From Xanthomonas fragariae (GTDB taxonomy: Bacteria; Pseudomonadota; Gammaproteobacteria; Xanthomonadales; Xanthomonadaceae): a stretch of 64,000 nt of DNA. The stretch's first letter is position 1. Every line of letters starts with the position of its first letter. Both the position numbers and the translations under genes were made by a program. The notes under the pieces were generated by a model. That model did not search any database. It saw only the letters and a list, made by a program, of their open reading frames with translations, and was not told the DNA's origin. Below are positions 17,195 to 26,048 of the stretch, one piece after another. Location of the stretch: the NCBI RefSeq assembly GCF_017603965.1, contig NZ_CP071955.1:3629501-3693500 (forward strand). The letters are read 5' to 3'.

Positions 17195-17227
17195 AGCCGG
17201 CACGCGCAAGCGTTGCCGGCTTTTTGT
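17195..17227 (+). terminator. Rho-independent terminator of rpsU
   Basis: AGCCGGCA (17195-17202) and TGCCGGCT (17214-17221) form a stem, followed directly by a T run. An additional 9-bp stem, CCGGTGGGT at 17148-17156 pairing with 17173-17181, lies between the stop codon and the terminator and may protect the 3' end. Confidence 0.85.
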
Positions 17228-17389
17228 ATTGGTCCCGGGTCAGGCCAGTCTCTGCGATCGCAACTGCGTGGCTGCCGAGCTTGGTCGCAACCGCATCCGC
17301 TTCGCTCGCCCCTCTACTTCCTGCCGCTGCGCTCTGCCAGCCATAGCGTATCGGCATACATTCAACATGCAAATCTTAGGAGTCACCGC

Positions 17390-17836
17390 ATGCCCCTCAA
17401 GCAGCAGCTCACCGACGACATGAAGGCCGCCATGAAATCCGGCGACAAGCACAGCCTGAGCGTGATCCGGCTGATCAATGCCGCAATCAAGCAGAAGGAA
17501 GTGGACGAGCGCATCGAGATGGACGATGCCGCCGTGATCGCCGTGCTCAACAAGATGGTCAAGCAGCGCAAGGACTCGGTGACCCAGTTCGAGGCCGCCG
17601 CGCGCGACGATCTGGCGCAGATCGAGCGCGAGGAAATCGTGGTGATCGAGCGCTATCTGCCGGCCAAGATGGGCGAAGCCGAGATCGTTGCCGTCATCCA
17701 GGCTGCAATCAGCGAAACCGGAGCGAGCAACCCCGCCGACATCGGCAAGTTGATGGGCGCGCTAAAGCCCAAGCTAGCCGGTCAGGCCGACATGGGTTTG
17801 GTCTCGACGCTGGTCAAGCAGCACTTGGCAGGCTGA
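17390..17836 (+). CDS. yqeY: GatB/YqeY domain protein
   Basis: A 148-residue helical protein of the YqeY family, related to the C-terminal domain of amidotransferase subunit GatB. It starts MPLKQQLTDDMKAAMKSGDK after an excellent TTAGGAGTCACC ribosome site. Typical stretches are LSVIRLINAAIKQKEVDERI, EIVVIERYLPAKM and IGKLMGALKPKLAG. The family may act on tRNA-dependent amidation or as a tRNA-binding accessory, but its role is not settled. The rpsU-yqeY-dnaG neighbourhood is conserved in many bacteria and marks the macromolecular-synthesis region. Confidence 0.92.
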   Translation: MPLKQQLTDDMKAAMKSGDKHSLSVIRLINAAIKQKEVDERIEMDDAAVIAVLNKMVKQRKDSVTQFEAAARDDLAQIEREEIVVIERYLPAKMGEAEIVAVIQAAISETGASNPADIGKLMGALKPKLAGQADMGLVSTLVKQHLAG

Positions 17837-18415
17837 AATCTCCATCCGCACTGCCCTGCGCCAGTTGGCCGGGGCAGAGCGAGGCTTGCGCTTTGATGGC
17901 GGGGTGCCGCCGGTTGCGTGGTTTGCCAGCTGTGAGTTCCTCAACGAAGCAGCCTGCTTGATCCTGCTTCGTTGTCGCGTTCAGCGGACGCGGGGCGACA
18001 TTGCCAATAGCGAATGTATGAAGATGTCGCAGTTCTGCAGCAACTGCCGATCTCACGATCGATGTCAGCTAATGGTTGAGTCAGCAATCTCGACAAAGCA
18101 CGTCGCTTCGCCGCCCTGAACACCATGCGATCGGCACACGTGCACGACATCCGGCATCGTCCACGCCGCATGAATCGCGATACCCGGCGACCACGACTCA
18201 CTAGCGCTGGACGAAGCGATGTACCCACTCACCCCTACATTCGCAGCAACGCGTTCCATGCACCATTGCACCAAACCGCTACGCTTTCACCAGACCTTCG
18301 ATCCCGCCCTGTTAGAACGGATCGGCCAGCGCAGGCGCGGGCGAAGCACTCCGCATACCGGTTTTGCCTAACGACACCTGCGCGCACGACGGTATGCCCA
18401 AGGATTCCATCGCCG
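17837..18415. other. Intergenic region with a 10-bp hairpin
   Basis: About 580 bp without a supportable gene. A perfect inverted repeat, CAACGAAGCA at 17942-17951 and TGCTTCGTTG at 17965-17974, could end the yqeY transcript, although it lacks a T run. The frame of the following BrkB gene stays open to 18125, but its upstream part is Arg/Thr-rich and unlike that protein. Nothing else was recognised. Confidence 0.5.
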
Positions 18416-19369
18416 GTGACGAAGCTCTCAACCGAACACCTGCACAAGCATCTCGGCCGCCTGCAGCGCAGCCTGCCAGTAGCACTGCTGAATCGTTTTC
18501 TCGAGATCGATGTGATGACGCAAGCCGCATCGCTGTCGTTCTACGCCTTGCTGTCATTGGCACCATTGCTGGTGCTGCTGCTGTGGCTGACCGCCTCGCT
18601 GTATCCGCCTGCGCAGGAAGCGCTGGTGCAGCAAATTGCGCAACTGGCCGGTGGTAGCGCTGCGGAAGTGGCCGATACCGTGATCCGCAATGCCACCGAT
18701 CAACCTGGCGTCGGCTCGCTGGCCGGACTGTGGAGCACGTTGCTGCTGTTCATTGGTGCCACCGCGGTGTTCGCGCAGTTGCAGAACGCGCTGAATCTGA
18801 TCTTCCGCACCGACAAGCAGCGCCTGGAAGGCGTCATGGCGTGGCTGAAGAAGCGCGTGTTCTCCTTCGGCGTGATCCTGGCGTTGGGCTTTTTGCTGAT
18901 CGTGTCGATGATCGCCACCACCGCGCTGCAAGTGGTGTTCGCGCGGCTGCCATCGGTGCTGCCGGCGCTGGGCTACGTCACCACACTGGCGCTATATACG
19001 CTCGCGTTCGCATTCCTGTATCGCTATCTGCCCGATCGCATCGTGAACTGGCGGCAGGCCTTCATTGGCGGCCTCATCACTGCGCTATTGTTTGCGCTGG
19101 GGCGTTACGGCATCGGACTGTATATCGCCGAAGCCGCACCCGGCAGCGCGTATGGTTCGATGGGCACGCTGGTCATCTTGCTGGTGTGGATGTACTACGC
19201 CTCGGTGGTGTTCTTCGTCGGCGCCTTGCTGACCGCGGTAATCGACGAACGCGTGCGTTCGCACCGCAAGCTGCGCGAGGCCGGGGTGGATCCGGAGCAT
19301 GTGCTGGAAGGGTCGGTCGCACCGGTCGTTACCGCATCGGACACGCAGGACACGCGCACGCGTAGTTGA
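18416..19369 (+). CDS. YihY/BrkB-family inner-membrane protein
   Basis: A 317-residue polytopic membrane protein with about six helices. Family landmarks are LEIDVMTQAASLSFYALLSLAP, then TAVFAQLQNALNLIF, and GSAYGSMGTLVILLVWMYYAS near the C-terminus. The start is uncertain: the first ATGs lie in a compositionally different upstream stretch, and I prefer GTG at 18416 (VTKLSTEHLHKHLGRLQRS), preceded by an AAGGA site. Some members were once annotated as ribonuclease BN, which is incorrect. Function unknown; a transporter or envelope role is inferred. Confidence 0.85.
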   Translation: MTKLSTEHLHKHLGRLQRSLPVALLNRFLEIDVMTQAASLSFYALLSLAPLLVLLLWLTASLYPPAQEALVQQIAQLAGGSAAEVADTVIRNATDQPGVGSLAGLWSTLLLFIGATAVFAQLQNALNLIFRTDKQRLEGVMAWLKKRVFSFGVILALGFLLIVSMIATTALQVVFARLPSVLPALGYVTTLALYTLAFAFLYRYLPDRIVNWRQAFIGGLITALLFALGRYGIGLYIAEAAPGSAYGSMGTLVILLVWMYYASVVFFVGALLTAVIDERVRSHRKLREAGVDPEHVLEGSVAPVVTASDTQDTRTRS

Positions 19370-19462
19370 TTTACGCCTGGCAAAATGTGCGGCGCATGAC
19401 TCGCGCGCACGCAGCAGCGCGCTGAATCAGGCGGGCGCCAGCTGCTGGGATATCCTAGTGTG

Positions 19463-21208
19463 ATGCCCCGCATCCCCGACGCGTTTATCGACGAACTGCT
19501 CGCACGCACCGACATCGTCGAGGTGGTGGGCGGTCGCGTACCGCTTAAGCGCCAGGGCAAGGAATATTCAGCGCGCTGCCCGTTCCACGACGAGCGCTCG
19601 GCCTCGTTCACGGTGTCGCCGACCAAGCAGTTCTATCACTGCTTCGGCTGCGGCGCGCATGGCACCGCGATCAGTTTCCTGATGAATTACGACCGCCTCG
19701 AATTTCTCGACGCGGTCGACGAGCTGGCCAAGCGTGCCGGCATGGAAATTCCGCAGCACACACAGCAACGCACGCCCCAACAGCAGGACGACAGCCGCGA
19801 GCTGTATTCGGCACTGGAGGCCGCCGCCAAGTTCTTCCAGCGCCAGCTTGAGGGCAGCGAACGCGCCCGCGACTACCTGGATGGGCGCGGCGTGGATGCC
19901 GACAACCGCATGCGCTTCCAGATCGGTTACGCGCCCGATGGCTACAGCGCCTTGAAGGACGCGCTCGGCACCGATGCGCGCCGCATGAGTGTGCTCGAGC
20001 GCGCCGGGCTGTTTTCCAAGAACGATCGAGGCCACGTCTACGACAAATTCCGCGACCGGGTGATGTTCCCGATCTTCGACCGGCGTGGCCGCGTGATCGC
20101 GTTCGGCGGACGCATCATGGGCGCGCCGGTCGACGGCCGCGACCCGGGGCCTAAGTACCTCAATTCGCCGGAAACCGCGCTTTTCCACAAGGGCCGCGAG
20201 TTGTATGGCCTGTGGCAGGTGCGCCAGACCAACCAGAAGATCGAGCGGCTGATCGTGGTTGAGGGCTACATGGATGTGGTCTCGCTGTTCCAGTTCGGCC
20301 TCACCCAGGCGGTGGCCACGCTGGGCACGGCGACCACGCCCGAACATGCCGAACTGCTGTTCCGCAACGCACACAAAGTGTATTTTTGCTTTGACGGCGA
20401 TAGAGCGGGTAGGTCTGCAGCGTGGAAAGCGCTGGAATCGGTACTGCCGAAAATGAGAGAAGAAAAGCAGGCTTTCTTTCTCTTCCTTCCCGATGGCGAG
20501 GATCCGGACAGCATCGTCAGAAGTCAGGGGCCTGACGCATTCAATGCCCGCCTTGAAAAGGCAACCCCTATTTCAGAGTTTTATTTCAATCAGCGTCTGC
20601 AAGGAGCACAACTCGCCAGCAGAACCGGACAGGCTGCTTTTTTCGACAAATGCAAACCCGATATCGTGGCGATGCCCGATAGTGGTTTCAGAGACATCAT
20701 GGTTACCCGGATCAAAGAACTTACCGGCCAGGATATCTTTGGAGCGTCTAAGAGGAAGAGCAGCCTTCCATCCAATACCAACGGCCGAGAGGCAGTTCCC
20801 AAGCGCAGCTTGGTGCGCGCCGCCATTGCGATCCTGCTGCAACAGCCATCGCTGGCGCTTAGCCTGGACCGCCACCACGACCTAACCGCCCTGCGCCTGC
20901 CTGGTGTGGAACTGCTGATCGAGTTGCTGGATCTTGTGCAGCAACGTCCCGAAATCAGCACCGGTGCGCTGCTGGAACATTTTGCCGACCGCGCAGAACA
21001 GGCCGCCTTGCAGAAACTGGCCGCGCAAGCGCTTCCCGGCGACGAACACAGCTGGGCAATGGAGTTGCACGACGTGGTTACCCAACTTGATAAGCAATTG
21101 CTGCGTCAGCGCGTGGAAGAACTGCAGGCCAAACAGCGCTCGCAAGGGCTGGACAACACCGACAAATACGAAATGCGCGAGTTGCTCAAGGCGCTCGCAG
21201 CGCTCTAA
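19463..21208 (+). CDS. dnaG: DNA primase
   Basis: A 581-residue replicative primase. The N-terminal zinc finger is CPFHDERSASF then FYHCFGCGAHG (C-x2-H...C-x2-C, residues 39-65). The RNA-polymerase core runs to about residue 260 with FGGRIM. The TOPRIM domain has VVEGYMDVVSLFQFG and VYFCFDGDRAG, and a C-terminal DnaB-interaction domain follows. The ATG at 19463 is preferred over the adjacent GTG at 19460. Two oddities are visible. From about 20375 to 20790 GC drops to about 51% against about 65% in the flanks, with at least seven AGA/AGG codons. The TAA stop also lies within the first bases of a small inverted-repeat element. Length and motifs indicate a working enzyme. Confidence 0.96.
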   Translation: MPRIPDAFIDELLARTDIVEVVGGRVPLKRQGKEYSARCPFHDERSASFTVSPTKQFYHCFGCGAHGTAISFLMNYDRLEFLDAVDELAKRAGMEIPQHTQQRTPQQQDDSRELYSALEAAAKFFQRQLEGSERARDYLDGRGVDADNRMRFQIGYAPDGYSALKDALGTDARRMSVLERAGLFSKNDRGHVYDKFRDRVMFPIFDRRGRVIAFGGRIMGAPVDGRDPGPKYLNSPETALFHKGRELYGLWQVRQTNQKIERLIVVEGYMDVVSLFQFGLTQAVATLGTATTPEHAELLFRNAHKVYFCFDGDRAGRSAAWKALESVLPKMREEKQAFFLFLPDGEDPDSIVRSQGPDAFNARLEKATPISEFYFNQRLQGAQLASRTGQAAFFDKCKPDIVAMPDSGFRDIMVTRIKELTGQDIFGASKRKSSLPSNTNGREAVPKRSLVRAAIAILLQQPSLALSLDRHHDLTALRLPGVELLIELLDLVQQRPEISTGALLEHFADRAEQAALQKLAAQALPGDEHSWAMELHDVVTQLDKQLLRQRVEELQAKQRSQGLDNTDKYEMRELLKALAAL

Positions 21209-21351
21209 GAGTGGCTAACAAAACGTAGCGCGCGTGCATGCGATGGTGCTGCACGGTGCGCTCAGAACCGACTTGTGCAATTGGGTACATACCATTCCGA
21301 GCAGCGGCCGCGCCTGCCTGACGGTGAGCGCGACCGTTTTGCCAATCGCTC
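21205..21351. mobile_element. MITE-like short inverted-repeat element (copy A)
   Basis: A 147-bp non-coding element starting CTAAGAGTGGCTAACAAAAC and ending with the imperfect complement CGTTTTGCCAATCGCTC. A relative with the same left end, the shared inner stretch CGGCCGCGCC and GGTGAGCGC, and a better preserved right end lies at 63342-63490. No coding potential is seen. It abuts dnaG, whose stop codon TAA at 21206-21208 is part of the left end. Confidence 0.6.
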
Positions 21352-21377
21352 GCGGTGGCAACTGCCTGTCGTTGCGG

Positions 21378-22274
21378 CTAACGCACCCAAGGCAGTAGCA
21401 GATGGTCGACCATCAGAAACGCGAACAACGCCATCAGGTAGACGATGGAGTAGCCGAACATCTTCATCGAGAACAGCTCGTCTGGCGGGTCGAGCATGCG
21501 CCATGCGTACCAGAGGAACACCACGTTGAGCACTACTGCGCCGCCGAGGTAAAACACTCCGCTCATGCCCACCGCCACCGGCAGCACGGTCACGATTGCC
21601 AGCAGCACCGTGTAGACCAGGATCTGCCTGCGCGTATGCGGCACGCCGTGGGTCACCGGCAACATCGGGATCGCCGCCTTGGCGTAATCGGCGCGACGAA
21701 AGATCGCCAGCGCCCAGAAATGCGGCGGCGTCCAGATAAAGATGATCAGCACCAGCAGCGAGGCGTTGATCCAGTCGGCACTGGTCGGCAAGCCGGTGAC
21801 TGCGGCCCAGCCCAGCATCGGCGGCATAGCACCGGCCAGCCCGCCGATTACGATATTCTGCGAGGTCGCACGTTTCAGGTACACCGTGTAGATCACCGCA
21901 TAGCCGATCAGCGAAGCGAAGGTCAGCACCGCGGTAATGACGTTCACCCACACCACCAAGATGGTCATGGAGATCACGATCAGCACGCTGGCAAATACCA
22001 GCACCTGCCACGGACGCACCTTGCCCACCACCAGCGGCCGCCATGACGTCCGCGCCATCTGCGCATCGATCTTGGCATCGAGCAACTGATTGATCGCCGC
22101 CGCCGCCGAGGCCGCCAGCCAGATACCCAGAAAGCCAAGCGCACCGGTGCGTACCTGTGGCCAGGTCGGCATGTCCGGGATGGCCAGGAACATGCCTACC
22201 AACGCGGTGAACACGATCAGTGCCACCACCTTGGGTTTGGTCAGATCCCAGTAATCGCGCACGCTGACAGCCAT
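21378..22274 (-). CDS. ctaB: Protoheme IX farnesyltransferase (heme O synthase)
   Basis: A 298-residue membrane enzyme of the UbiA prenyltransferase superfamily that adds a farnesyl group to heme B. The start [20 protein letters not shown] at 22274 is the family N-terminus. The Asp-rich site is [20 protein letters not shown] (NxxxDxxxD), and the second motif region is [20 protein letters not shown] followed by [15 protein letters not shown]. About nine helices are visible. The gene begins 2 bp after the ctaA stop, so it is last in the SURF1-SCO-ctaA-ctaB unit and supplies heme O to CtaA. Confidence 0.95.
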   Translation of the reverse strand: MAVSVRDYWDLTKPKVVALIVFTALVGMFLAIPDMPTWPQVRTGALGFLGIWLAASAAAAINQLLDAKIDAQMARTSWRPLVVGKVRPWQVLVFASVLIVISMTILVVWVNVITAVLTFASLIGYAVIYTVYLKRATSQNIVIGGLAGAMPPMLGWAAVTGLPTSADWINASLLVLIIFIWTPPHFWALAIFRRADYAKAAIPMLPVTHGVPHTRRQILVYTVLLAIVTVLPVAVGMSGVFYLGGAVVLNVVFLWYAWRMLDPPDELFSMKMFGYSIVYLMALFAFLMVDHLLLPWVR

Positions 22275-22276
22275 CC

Positions 22277-23440
22277 TCACTCCGGCGCGCGCAGCCGCGC
22301 CAACAGCGAGACCAACACGAACAGCAACGCCAGCGCGCCACCGTTGTGCATGACCGACACTTCCAGCGGCAGCGCCAGCTTGACGTTGAGCATGCCCAAC
22401 ATTACCTGCACCGCCACCAGCACTGCCAGAGCGCCCCCCCAGCCGCGCATGCCCGGCGAGCGCGACAAGCGCCACGCCAGCCACCATAGGTACAGCGCCG
22501 TCGCAATGGCCCACAGCCGGTGTGCCATCTGGATGGCAATACGCGCCGCGCCATCAAGCACGCCGCCTTCGTAATCCACCCCGATCCCACGCCACAGCGT
22601 GAAGCCTTCGCGAAAGTCATGCGGCGGCCACCACTGGCTGACGCAACGCGGGAAGTTGTCGGCCGACCAACTGCCGCCGCCACACGCCAAGGCCGCGTAA
22701 TTGGCACTGACCCAGCCACCGAGCGCGATCTGCAGGCCCAGCACCGCCACGCCCAGGCGCAGCAGCCACTTCAGCAGCGAGGCGTCTGCCAAGGTGATCG
22801 GCACATGGGTCGCGCGCCAAGCCATCCACACCAGCAGCGAGAACATCAGCATGCCGCCAAGCAGATGCCCCATTACCACGATGGGCTTGAGCAGCAGCGT
22901 CACCGTCCACATGCCCAGCAGCGCCTGGAAGATCACCACCGCCAGCGTCAGCACCGCAGCGCGAGCCAGATCAATATTGCTCCAGCGCAGCGCCGCCGAC
23001 AGCAGGACGGCCTCGCCCGCGACCGCCATGCCAAACGCGACGCTGTGCCAGCCGGACATGTAGAGAGGAATCGACAGCGCCACCAACACTGCGGCCGATA
23101 CGACTTGCGCAATGCCCATGCGGCGCCGACGTGCTGCCAGCAACGACAACACCATCACTTCCACACCGAGTGCGCCGGCCAGGAAACGGTGCACCTGTTC
23201 GCGCCAAGCCTTGTGCGATTCCAGCGGACGGATCTGACTGGCCACATGCGTGTTGGCTTCGTCGGTGGTCTGCGGCCAGGTGACACGGCCGTAGCAGGTC
23301 GGCCAGTCTGGGCAACTCATCCCGGCATCGGACAGGCGCACGAACGACCCGAACAGGATCGTGCTCGCAGTGAACAACGCAGCCAGCCATGCCATGCGGT
23401 GGAAGTGGCGAAACAATGCCGGTGGCGCAAACAGATTCAT
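22277..23440 (-). CDS. ctaA: Heme A synthase (COX15/CtaA)
   Basis: A 387-residue eight-helix membrane protein that oxidises the C8 methyl of heme O to make heme A for the aa3 oxidase. The N-terminal helix carries the [16 protein letters not shown] loop typical of COX15 type 2 enzymes. Heme-ligand His residues are seen in [30 protein letters not shown] and [11 protein letters not shown] periplasmic loop holds the CGGG..C pair. The gene follows the SCO-like gene by 10 bp and precedes ctaB by 2 bp. Confidence 0.95.
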   Translation of the reverse strand: MNLFAPPALFRHFHRMAWLAALFTASTILFGSFVRLSDAGMSCPDWPTCYGRVTWPQTTDEANTHVASQIRPLESHKAWREQVHRFLAGALGVEVMVLSLLAARRRRMGIAQVVSAAVLVALSIPLYMSGWHSVAFGMAVAGEAVLLSAALRWSNIDLARAAVLTLAVVIFQALLGMWTVTLLLKPIVVMGHLLGGMLMFSLLVWMAWRATHVPITLADASLLKWLLRLGVAVLGLQIALGGWVSANYAALACGGGSWSADNFPRCVSQWWPPHDFREGFTLWRGIGVDYEGGVLDGAARIAIQMAHRLWAIATALYLWWLAWRLSRSPGMRGWGGALAVLVAVQVMLGMLNVKLALPLEVSVMHNGGALALLFVLVSLLARLRAPE

Positions 23441-23450
23441 CGAAACAGGC

Positions 23451-24029
23451 TCACATCAGTTTCAGCAGCTTGACCAGATCGGCACGCAAGCCGGCCGGGT
23501 CGAAACCCGGAGCGTAACGCAGGATCACGAAGCCATTGGGATCGATCACATACACCGGCACGCCGGCAGCGTCGGCGGCGCGCGGCAGCAAGGCCTGCCG
23601 CAGCCGCGCGTCCTCGCGCAGCACACGCAGGGCCGGCATCGGCGGCAAACCGGTTGGCGGGGTGCCGATCCACAACACCTCCACCTTGTCGGCGCGATGC
23701 CCAAGCAACTGCCACACCTTGTCCAGTTCGGCCGCCAGCGTCACGCACTGCTGCGTGCAATTTGGCGGCGGTGCAAGAACAATCCGCCAGACCCGCTCGA
23801 TCGGCGCCCACGCATATGGCTGCCCGTTCGCGCGTAGCGGAACCAATGCACGCAGGTCGGCAGGCGGTTTCAGCAGTTCGCCGTGATTGCGCATCGATGC
23901 CGGCTGCCATCCGGAGAAGCGCAGCACGCCGGCCAGCAACATCGAGCCGAAGAACAGCACCGCCAGGGCAATCAGCATGCTGCGGCCGCGTTTGACCGAG
24001 TGCGGCGTGGCCGATGTGGATGAGGTCAT
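23451..24029 (-). CDS. SCO1/SenC-like thioredoxin-fold assembly protein
   Basis: A 192-residue protein with one N-terminal membrane anchor (MLIALAVLFFGSMLLAGVL) and a periplasmic thioredoxin-like domain. PNCTQQC supplies a CxxxC pair as in SCO copper chaperones. The end (GVPVYVIDPNGFVILRYAPG) is the conserved core strand of the fold. The distal His of canonical SCO proteins is not obvious, so thiol handling rather than copper delivery is possible. Its position between SURF1 and ctaA makes a role in CuA site assembly of cytochrome c oxidase likely. Confidence 0.75.
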   Translation of the reverse strand: MTSSTSATPHSVKRGRSMLIALAVLFFGSMLLAGVLRFSGWQPASMRNHGELLKPPADLRALVPLRANGQPYAWAPIERVWRIVLAPPPNCTQQCVTLAAELDKVWQLLGHRADKVEVLWIGTPPTGLPPMPALRVLREDARLRQALLPRAADAAGVPVYVIDPNGFVILRYAPGFDPAGLRADLVKLLKLM

Positions 24030-24056
24030 GCCGGCGATTTTCTCATGCCGCAGGCG

Positions 24057-24782
24057 TCAGTGCTCGCGTCGAGGGCGGCGGTGCGCACGCCACGTCAGCA
24101 GCGTTGCGGTGAGCAGCACTGCCGTAGCCAGCCCGAACCATTGCACCGCATAACCCAGGTGCCGCGCGGGTGGCAGCGTGTTCGGCAGCATCTCCAGATC
24201 GCGCGCATACCCAACCGGTAGGGCCGGATCCAGGCGCAAGACCTGCGACGAAATGTCGCGCCTGCCAAGCGTGCTGCGCAAGGCCGTTGTATCCAGGCGC
24301 GTGGCTAACCAGATCTGCGGTGCATCGACCGCTGCCAATGCCGGCCCAATGGCGAGTCCAGCCGAAGGCGGTGCGCTCAACAACCCCTGTATTGCCTGGG
24401 TACCTTGCATCGGAGTGATCGTTGGTAACTGCCGATTCGCCGGCAGCGGCAGCCAGCCCAGCTCAACCAGCAACGTGCCTGACATGCCTTCCGGTGCTGC
24501 AAGTTGATAGACGCGCACACCCGCGCGCCCTTCGTGCAATTGGTTGTCCAGCAAGACCTGCTGCGGCAGAAAGCGCACGCGCCCGCTCACCCAGTCCAGT
24601 TCGTGCGGCATGGCGAATGCCTGCATCAAGGTCAACGGCGTCTCACGAACATGCGCAGCGCGTTCCAGTAAGGCTTGCTTACCATGCATGCGCTGCAGCT
24701 GCCATTGCCCAAGCGCCGCAAAACCAGCGCTGACCAATAATGCCAGACACCAACCCAGCACCATCGTGTGCTTGCGCATCAT
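24057..24782 (-). CDS. SURF1-family cytochrome oxidase biogenesis protein
   Basis: A 241-residue membrane protein with helices at both ends (TMVLGWCLALLVSAGFAALG and a C-terminal WFGLATAVLLTATLL) and a periplasmic domain between them. SURF1 hallmarks are LGQWQLQRMHGKQALLERA near the N-terminus, LDNQLHEGRAGVRVYQL and LVELGWLPLP in the middle, and HLGYAVQWFGLA at the end. Members bind or deliver heme A to subunit I. It overlaps no neighbour but starts about 40 bp from a divergent twin-TM gene. Start codons at 24782 and 24779 are both ATG and not distinguishable. Confidence 0.9.
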   Translation of the reverse strand: MMRKHTMVLGWCLALLVSAGFAALGQWQLQRMHGKQALLERAAHVRETPLTLMQAFAMPHELDWVSGRVRFLPQQVLLDNQLHEGRAGVRVYQLAAPEGMSGTLLVELGWLPLPANRQLPTITPMQGTQAIQGLLSAPPSAGLAIGPALAAVDAPQIWLATRLDTTALRSTLGRRDISSQVLRLDPALPVGYARDLEMLPNTLPPARHLGYAVQWFGLATAVLLTATLLTWRAHRRPRREH

Positions 24783-24824
24783 GACAAGCGAGGCAAAAAG
24801 GCGTGCAATGCCGTTACCACGCCG

Positions 24825-25061
24825 ATGACTACCGGGGCTGTTGTGAACGATTCGCTCAAGACGCTGCTGATTGTCGCCTTCCTGATCGTGATCCTATGGA
24901 ACCTGGGCGCCGGTCTCTACTACCTGCTCACCGACCGTGGCGAGACAAAGCGCACAGTCAACGCACTCACCTGGCGCATCGGTCTGTCGGTCGCGTTGAT
25001 CGCGGTCGTGATCATCGGTATCTACACCGGCTGGATCAAGCCGCACGGAGTTGGGCGCTGA
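24825..25061 (+). CDS. Twin-transmembrane small protein (DUF2909)
   Basis: A 78-residue protein with two hydrophobic helices, LLIVAFLIVILWNLGAGLYY and IGLSVALIAVVIIGIYTGW, joined by a short basic loop (TDRGETKRTVNALTW). This is the DUF2909 pattern, found almost always beside cytochrome c oxidase genes. The start could also be GTG at 24843, giving 72 residues, nearer the usual family size. It is on the strand opposite to the oxidase genes, between ctaE and SURF1, so it is transcribed separately. Function unknown; an oxidase assembly or stability role is inferred from position. Confidence 0.82.
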   Translation: MTTGAVVNDSLKTLLIVAFLIVILWNLGAGLYYLLTDRGETKRTVNALTWRIGLSVALIAVVIIGIYTGWIKPHGVGR

Positions 25062-25064
25062 CGC

Positions 25065-25129
25065 GCCGGGATTGGGCGTTAGATGCGCAACAGCGACTTG
25101 TCACTGCGCTATTACGAATCCCCAATCCC
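25065..25129. repeat. Bipartite G-rich/C-rich intergenic element (copy 2)
   Basis: A short head (CCGGGATTGGGCGTTA) at about 25065 and an inverted tail (GAATCCCCAATCCC) at 25116-25129. It fills the gap between the convergent DUF2909 and ctaE genes, where it could act as a transcript-end hairpin. Confidence 0.45.
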
Positions 25130-25134
25130 AGCCC

Positions 25135-26010
25135 TCAAAGTACATACACGAATAGGAACAACGCCAGCCACACCACGTCCACGAAGTGCCAATACCACGC
25201 TGCTGCTTCGAAAGCGAAATGGTGATCGCGGGTAAAGTGCCCCTTCGCGGCACGCATCCACATCACTGCCAGCATGATCGTGCCCAGCAGCACATGCATG
25301 CCGTGGAAGCCGGTGAGCATGAAGAAGGTCGAACCGTAGATGCCAGATCCAAGCGTGAGATTGAGTTCGGTATAGGCGTGGATATATTCCTCGGCCTGCA
25401 GGAACAAAAACACGCAACCCAGCAGCACGGTCAGGCCCAGCCACAGCAACAACGAACCGCGACGTCCGCCTTTGAGCGCGTGATGGGCGATGGTCAAGGT
25501 AACGCCGGAGCTGAGCAGGATCAGCGTATTGATCAGCGGCAAGCCCCAGGCCGGGATGGTCTGAAATTGTCCACCGATCGTGCCAGGGCCATTGGTCGGC
25601 CACGCAGCGGAATAGCCGTTCCACAGCAACTCGTTGGTCATCACGCCATCGCCTTCGCCACCCAACCAGGGCAGCGTCAGCACGCGGGTGTAGAACAACG
25701 CACCGAAGAAGGCGCAGAAAAACATCACTTCGGAAAAAATGAACCACACCATCCCCATGCGGAACGAGCCGTCTACTTGGCGGTTGTAATGCCCGGCGTT
25801 GGATTCGCGAATGACATCGCCAAACCACATGAACAAGGTCGCCAGCAACATCGCCACGCCAGCAAAGAACGTCCAGCGCCCCCATGCTGCGTCGTTGAGC
25901 CAACTGGCCACGCCGATCATCATCACGAACATCGCAATCGACCCCACAAACGGCCACTTGCTCTGGCTCGGGACGAAATACGCATCGGCATTGGAACTAT
26001 GGTCGGCCAT
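25135..26010 (-). CDS. ctaE: Cytochrome c oxidase subunit III
   Basis: A 291-residue seven-helix subunit of the aa3 oxidase. The start MADHSSNADAYFVPSQSKWP at 26010 follows a GGAAG site. Signatures are FRMGMVWFIFSEVMFFCAFF (with the conserved Glu), LQAEEYIHAYTELNLTLGSG, FFMLTGFHGMHVLLG and the terminal WYWHFVDVVWLALF. It lies downstream of ctaG in the ctaC-ctaD-ctaG-ctaE unit. Subunit III does not carry redox centres but stabilises subunit I and may feed oxygen. Confidence 0.96.
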   Translation of the reverse strand: MADHSSNADAYFVPSQSKWPFVGSIAMFVMMIGVASWLNDAAWGRWTFFAGVAMLLATLFMWFGDVIRESNAGHYNRQVDGSFRMGMVWFIFSEVMFFCAFFGALFYTRVLTLPWLGGEGDGVMTNELLWNGYSAAWPTNGPGTIGGQFQTIPAWGLPLINTLILLSSGVTLTIAHHALKGGRRGSLLLWLGLTVLLGCVFLFLQAEEYIHAYTELNLTLGSGIYGSTFFMLTGFHGMHVLLGTIMLAVMWMRAAKGHFTRDHHFAFEAAAWYWHFVDVVWLALFLFVYVL

Positions 26011-26048
26011 GGCGTTGCTTCCGTGTCGTGGGGCGAGTGGATGAACAG

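Noticed and set aside
17172-17200. Minus-strand GGTTCGATCCC resembling a tRNA T-loop downstream of rpsU
   Set aside because: The flanking bases do not form a T-stem, and no acceptor or anticodon arms can be built. The segment is explained by the two rpsU 3' hairpins.
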